Positions 59,914-64,000 of a stretch of DNA of 64,000 nucleotides are shown one piece after another. This DNA is from JBBSAT01 sp044223665. Lineage in GTDB: Bacteria; Myxococcota_A; Polyangia; Polyangiales; Sandaracinaceae. A model generated the notes under the pieces. It saw only the letters and a program-made list of their open reading frames with translations, did not search any database and was not told where the DNA came from. Location: NCBI GenBank assembly GCA_044223665.1, contig JBGALT010000001.1:1-64000 (forward strand), in the 5' to 3' direction. A program made the position numbers and the translations under genes. Numbering within the stretch: the first letter of the stretch is position 1; each line of letters opens with the position of its first letter.

Positions 59914-59930
59914 GCTCGGCGAAGCCGAGC
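59914..59930 (+). terminator. Hairpin in the gap after the UbiB-like gene
   Basis: GCTCGGC-GAA-GCCGAGC, a perfect 7-bp stem 115 bases after the stop and 66 before the next start. No T-run. The 59800-59995 gap holds nothing else that I can support. Confidence 0.35.
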
Positions 59931-59981
59931 CCGCGCGCGAAGGGCCGCCGCCTCGTGCGCGACAGTCGACCGCGAAGGCTC

Positions 59982-59987
59982 TATATT
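59982..59987 (+). promoter_or_regulatory. -10 box TATATT for the TPR/PEGA gene at 59996
   Basis: It ends 8 nt before GTG 59996; the closest to the TATAAT consensus of all such boxes here. Confidence 0.55.
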
Positions 59988-59995
59988 CTCCGGGC

Positions 59996-61336
59996 GTGAA
60001 AGGGACACGTTGCGCGATCGCCGTCGTCCTGTGGGGCGCGACGGCGATCCTGGGGACCTCGTTTCCACTGCGCGCGCACGCGCAGTCGGAGACGTACGAC
60101 GCGCGCATCGCGGCTGCCGTCGACGCCTTCGAGCACCAGCGTTGGGCCGAGGCCCGCGCGGCGTTCGTCGAGGCGCACGCCCTGGTTCCCAGCCCGCGCA
60201 CGCTACGCGGCATCGGGATGTGCGCCGTCGAGCAGGGCGACTGGCGCGCCGCCTACCACGTGCTCGCGCAGGCGCTCGCGATGCGCGACGAGGCACACCC
60301 GCTCACACCCTCGCTGCGCACGCAGACCGAGACGCTCCTCGGACGCGCCCGCCGCCACGTCGCGATCTACACGGTCCCCCGCGACGCGAGCCTCACGCTC
60401 GACGGCTCGGTGGTTGCGGCCGAGCCCGACGCAACCGTGGCCCTCCCCGAGGGAGAGCATCACTTGGTCGTCGAGACGAGCGATGGGCGCCACGTCGACA
60501 CGACGATCGAGGTCGAGGGCGGCTCGGGCCCGGTCCCGCTGCCGATCGACGCCGGAACGTTGGTCCGCGGCGCGACGATCACGCCGGTCGGCCCCGCCGA
60601 CGGCACGACGACGTCGACGACCACCGCGTCCGATCCGAGCGTCGTCATCACGCCCGTCGACGACGGCTCCGGCGCGGCGCTCTCGACCCCGACGCACACC
60701 GATCCGGCCACCACGACGCCGAGCGAGACGGGCACGACGTCGAGCGTGCCGGTCGTCGAGCAGGGCGAGCGCGCGATGCCCATCGTCGAACAGTCCGACG
60801 AGGAGGTCGAGATCCCCGTGCGCAGCATCGCGCTCGATCTCGGCCTCTTCGTGGGCGGCGGCACCCGCAACTCGCGCGCGAACGGGGGCCTCTCCGGGTG
60901 CTTCGGCCTCGGCGTGATGGCCGACCTCGTCTTCCGCCTCGACGCGACGGTGTGGATCGGCGTGAACCTCGACTTCCGCTGGGCATCGCTCACGGAGGCG
61001 GACCGCTCGAGCTACACGGCCATGCTCGGCAACTCCGAGGCGCGCGCGTGGCTCGAGGCCGATGCCGATGCCGTGCTCCAGATCCACGTCGGCGGAACGC
61101 CGCTCGTGTTGGTCTCGGGCCTCGGGTACGCGTTCGTGTATCGCGACGCGCAGGTGATCGACGCCAGCGGCACGCGACCGGTGCGGAGCGTGAATGCGCA
61201 CGGCCTCGACGTGCTGCTCGAGCTCCGCCTGGCCTTCCTGGACGATCGTATGTTCGTGGCCGCGCAGGGCCACTTCGTCGCCTCCGATCTCCCGGCGGTG
61301 GAGGGCGGTCTCGTCTTCGGCGGAGCGCCGCTGTGA
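59996..61336 (+). CDS. TPR/PEGA-like protein with outer-surface C-terminal domain
   Basis: A 446-aa protein: signal peptide (to about 30, LRAHAQ), TPR-type helices (AFEHQRWAEARAAFVEAHAL and CAVEQGDWRAAYHVLAQAL), a PEGA-like unit (VPRDASLTLDGSVVA), a Thr/Ser-rich linker (about 205-270), then a beta-rich C-terminal domain (LDLGLFVGGGTRNS, VWIGVNLDFRWAS, FLDDRMFVAAQGHFVA) resembling a small outer-membrane barrel. GTG start with TATATT box. Its stop overlaps the next ATG by one base (TGATG). Confidence 0.78.
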   Translation: MKGTRCAIAVVLWGATAILGTSFPLRAHAQSETYDARIAAAVDAFEHQRWAEARAAFVEAHALVPSPRTLRGIGMCAVEQGDWRAAYHVLAQALAMRDEAHPLTPSLRTQTETLLGRARRHVAIYTVPRDASLTLDGSVVAAEPDATVALPEGEHHLVVETSDGRHVDTTIEVEGGSGPVPLPIDAGTLVRGATITPVGPADGTTTSTTTASDPSVVITPVDDGSGAALSTPTHTDPATTTPSETGTTSSVPVVEQGERAMPIVEQSDEEVEIPVRSIALDLGLFVGGGTRNSRANGGLSGCFGLGVMADLVFRLDATVWIGVNLDFRWASLTEADRSSYTAMLGNSEARAWLEADADAVLQIHVGGTPLVLVSGLGYAFVYRDAQVIDASGTRPVRSVNAHGLDVLLELRLAFLDDRMFVAAQGHFVASDLPAVEGGLVFGGAPL

Positions 61337-61920
61337 TGCTGCACCGCTCGCTCCGGCCGTGGCCTCGGGCGCTCGCCGCGCGCTGCGCCGATGTCGGGCT
61401 GCGAGCGGTGCCCGCGCTGTGGATCGCCGGGGCCCTCGCCGGCTGCGCCAACCCGTACTGCGGAGCCGCGGGAGAAGCGTGCTGCGGAAGCGAGTGCGCG
61501 CCCGGGCTCTCGTGCGTCCTCGAGGTGTGCCGCAGCGGAGGCGTCGGTCCCTGCGGCGGAAGTGGCCAGGCCTGCTGCGCGAACGACGCGTGTAGTACGG
61601 GCCTGTCGTGCTACGGCGGCACGTGCAGCCCCACGCGCCCGAGCTGCGATCCCTTCGTCGCGGGTAGCTGCGGGGCCGGGCAACACTGCGCGTGGAGTGG
61701 CGCCGAGACTTCCGCGTGCTGGTCGAACGGTCCGGGCGCGGCCGACAGTCCCTGCACCACCCCCAACGACTGCGCGGACGGACTGGGATGTGACGACTCG
61801 CTCGCGGACTACGTCCGCTGTCGGGTGCCATGCCGCGTCGATTCGGAGTGCATGGGCATCAGCCGCAACGGGATGTGCCTCGACTATGCCTATCCGAGCA
61901 CCGCGAAGTACTGCTGGTGA
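61336..61920 (+). CDS. Cys-rich lipoprotein A
   Basis: A 194-aa protein: long signal region with lipobox GALAGC (Cys 37). The mature part opens CANPYCGAAGEACCGSECAP and carries more than 20 Cys in GxxC, CC and ECAPGLSC-type groups, so it is rich in disulfides. Coupled to the upstream TPR/PEGA gene (TGATG) and paralogous to the next gene, with which it shares the first 20 or so mature residues almost exactly. Confidence 0.78.
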   Translation: MLHRSLRPWPRALAARCADVGLRAVPALWIAGALAGCANPYCGAAGEACCGSECAPGLSCVLEVCRSGGVGPCGGSGQACCANDACSTGLSCYGGTCSPTRPSCDPFVAGSCGAGQHCAWSGAETSACWSNGPGAADSPCTTPNDCADGLGCDDSLADYVRCRVPCRVDSECMGISRNGMCLDYAYPSTAKYCW

Positions 61921-62467
61921 GAGGACGCGAGGGAGCGCTTCCCTCCCGTTCGCCGTCGCCGTCGCCCTCGCGCTCGGCTTCGGGCCCGGCTGCGCCAATC
62001 CGTACTGTGGAGCGAGCGGAGAGCCGTGCTGCGGCAACGAGTGCGCGCCCGGGCTCGCCTGCTCGGCCGGCGTGTGCTCGGCCTGCGGCTACGAGCTCGA
62101 TCCTTGCTGCGCCACGGGCCTCGCATGCGCTGCCGGGCTCGTCTGCACGAGCGGGCTGGTCCAGAACCGCTGCGCGCGGTCCTGCGACGCGTTCGTCAAC
62201 GACTGCCCGGCGCCGCTCACGTGCGTGTGGATCACGCTCGACCCGCAGGGCGTGTGCTCCCCGCGCCCCACGACCCCGATCGGCCTCGACCAGCCCTGCG
62301 AGAACGTGAACGACTGCGAGCCGGGCTTGGTCTGCGTCGCACACCCGCCCGACCACACCACCTTCTTCTGCGAGCTGCCCTGCCACGCGACGAGCGAGTG
62401 CCCGGCGAGCCACACGTGTCTGCCCATCAGCACACTCGCCGGCGAGACGCGGATGAGCTGCTACTGA
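61886..62467 (+). CDS. Cys-rich lipoprotein B, paralogue of A
   Basis: A 193-aa protein. No standard start lies between the end of A and the signal peptide, so ATG 61886, inside A in another frame, is the best start (35-base overlap). Signal segment LPFAVAVALALGFGPGC, then CANPYCGASGEPCCGNECAP as in A, followed by its own Cys spacing and CHATSECPASHTC near the end. A tandem duplication of A followed by divergence is likely. Confidence 0.72.
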   Translation: MPIRAPRSTAGERTRGSASLPFAVAVALALGFGPGCANPYCGASGEPCCGNECAPGLACSAGVCSACGYELDPCCATGLACAAGLVCTSGLVQNRCARSCDAFVNDCPAPLTCVWITLDPQGVCSPRPTTPIGLDQPCENVNDCEPGLVCVAHPPDHTTFFCELPCHATSECPASHTCLPISTLAGETRMSCY

Positions 62468-62484
62468 CGTGGGCCCTGAACGGG

Positions 62485-62490
62485 TAGTCT
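62485..62490 (+). promoter_or_regulatory. -10 box TAGTCT for kinase 7
   Basis: Spacing of 7 nt to GTG 62498. Confidence 0.45.
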
Positions 62491-62497
62491 CCCCTGC

Positions 62498-63931
<1,434 letters not shown>

Positions 63932-64000
63932 ATTGGACGAGGCTGGATAGCGAGCCGCGCGCCGCGCGCTGACCGAGCTGCGGCAGCCTTCGATCGCCAC

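Overview
The window is high-GC DNA from what looks like a myxobacterium, most likely Polyangia near Sandaracinaceae. The pointers are seven Hanks-type Ser/Thr kinases in 64 kb, many secreted lipoproteins with Asp-Ala-Gly-rich or Cys-rich stretches, a MYXO-CTERM-like protein tail, and several TPR/PEGA envelope proteins. The lineage is an inference from gene content and style; no rRNA is present. Coding density is high, genes alternate between strands, and short overlaps (ATGA, GTGA, TGATG) are common. At least eighteen genes have a TAnnnT-like -10 box ending only 6-9 nt before the start codon, so leaderless transcription seems widespread and was used here to choose several starts.

Layout. 0-5 kb: thiolase C-terminus, a coupled lipoprotein pair, a dispersed repeat, a GST-like protein and a membrane protein with a Pro/Gln/Tyr tail. 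5-12.5 kb: FtsK translocase, a four-repeat secreted protein, an ArsA-like ATPase, a DUF2141 protein and a tandem universal stress protein. 12.7-19.5 kb: a DUF2330-like protein, an NTF2-like/TetR divergent pair with a clear operator, two coupled envelope proteins, 1 kb of non-coding repeats, then an Xre-RES toxin-antitoxin pair. 19.6-31 kb: CorA, kinase, RCC1-type lipoprotein, FtsB-like protein, kinase, a large NB-ARC/TPR regulator, and a small membrane protein-TetR operon. 31-46 kb: a BREX-like P-loop ATPase, four kinases each next to envelope or TPR proteins, a response regulator and a frameshifted GIY-YIG gene. 46-53 kb: a leucine-type dehydrogenase, SGNH hydrolase, diiron protein, carbamoyltransferase and DUF5989 cluster. 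53-56 kb: small envelope proteins, a flavodoxin-fold oxidoreductase and a broken OmpA-like gene.

56.7-58.4 kb is the most unusual locus. A 437-aa protein of unknown family has a very strong ribosome binding site. It lies between an irregular tRNA-like sequence upstream and, 28 bases downstream of its stop, a complete tRNA cloverleaf. That tRNA has A instead of the near-universal U33, and its 5' and 3' flanks pair with each other for 19 further base pairs, so it sits at the tip of a long hairpin. The rest of the window (58.4-64 kb) holds a UbiB/ABC1 kinase, a TPR/PEGA outer-surface protein, two tandem Cys-rich lipoproteins and a seventh kinase.

The kinase, PEGA, TPR and lipoprotein genes repeatedly sit beside each other, which fits kinase-controlled envelope functions. 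No individual pathway can be assigned from sequence alone.
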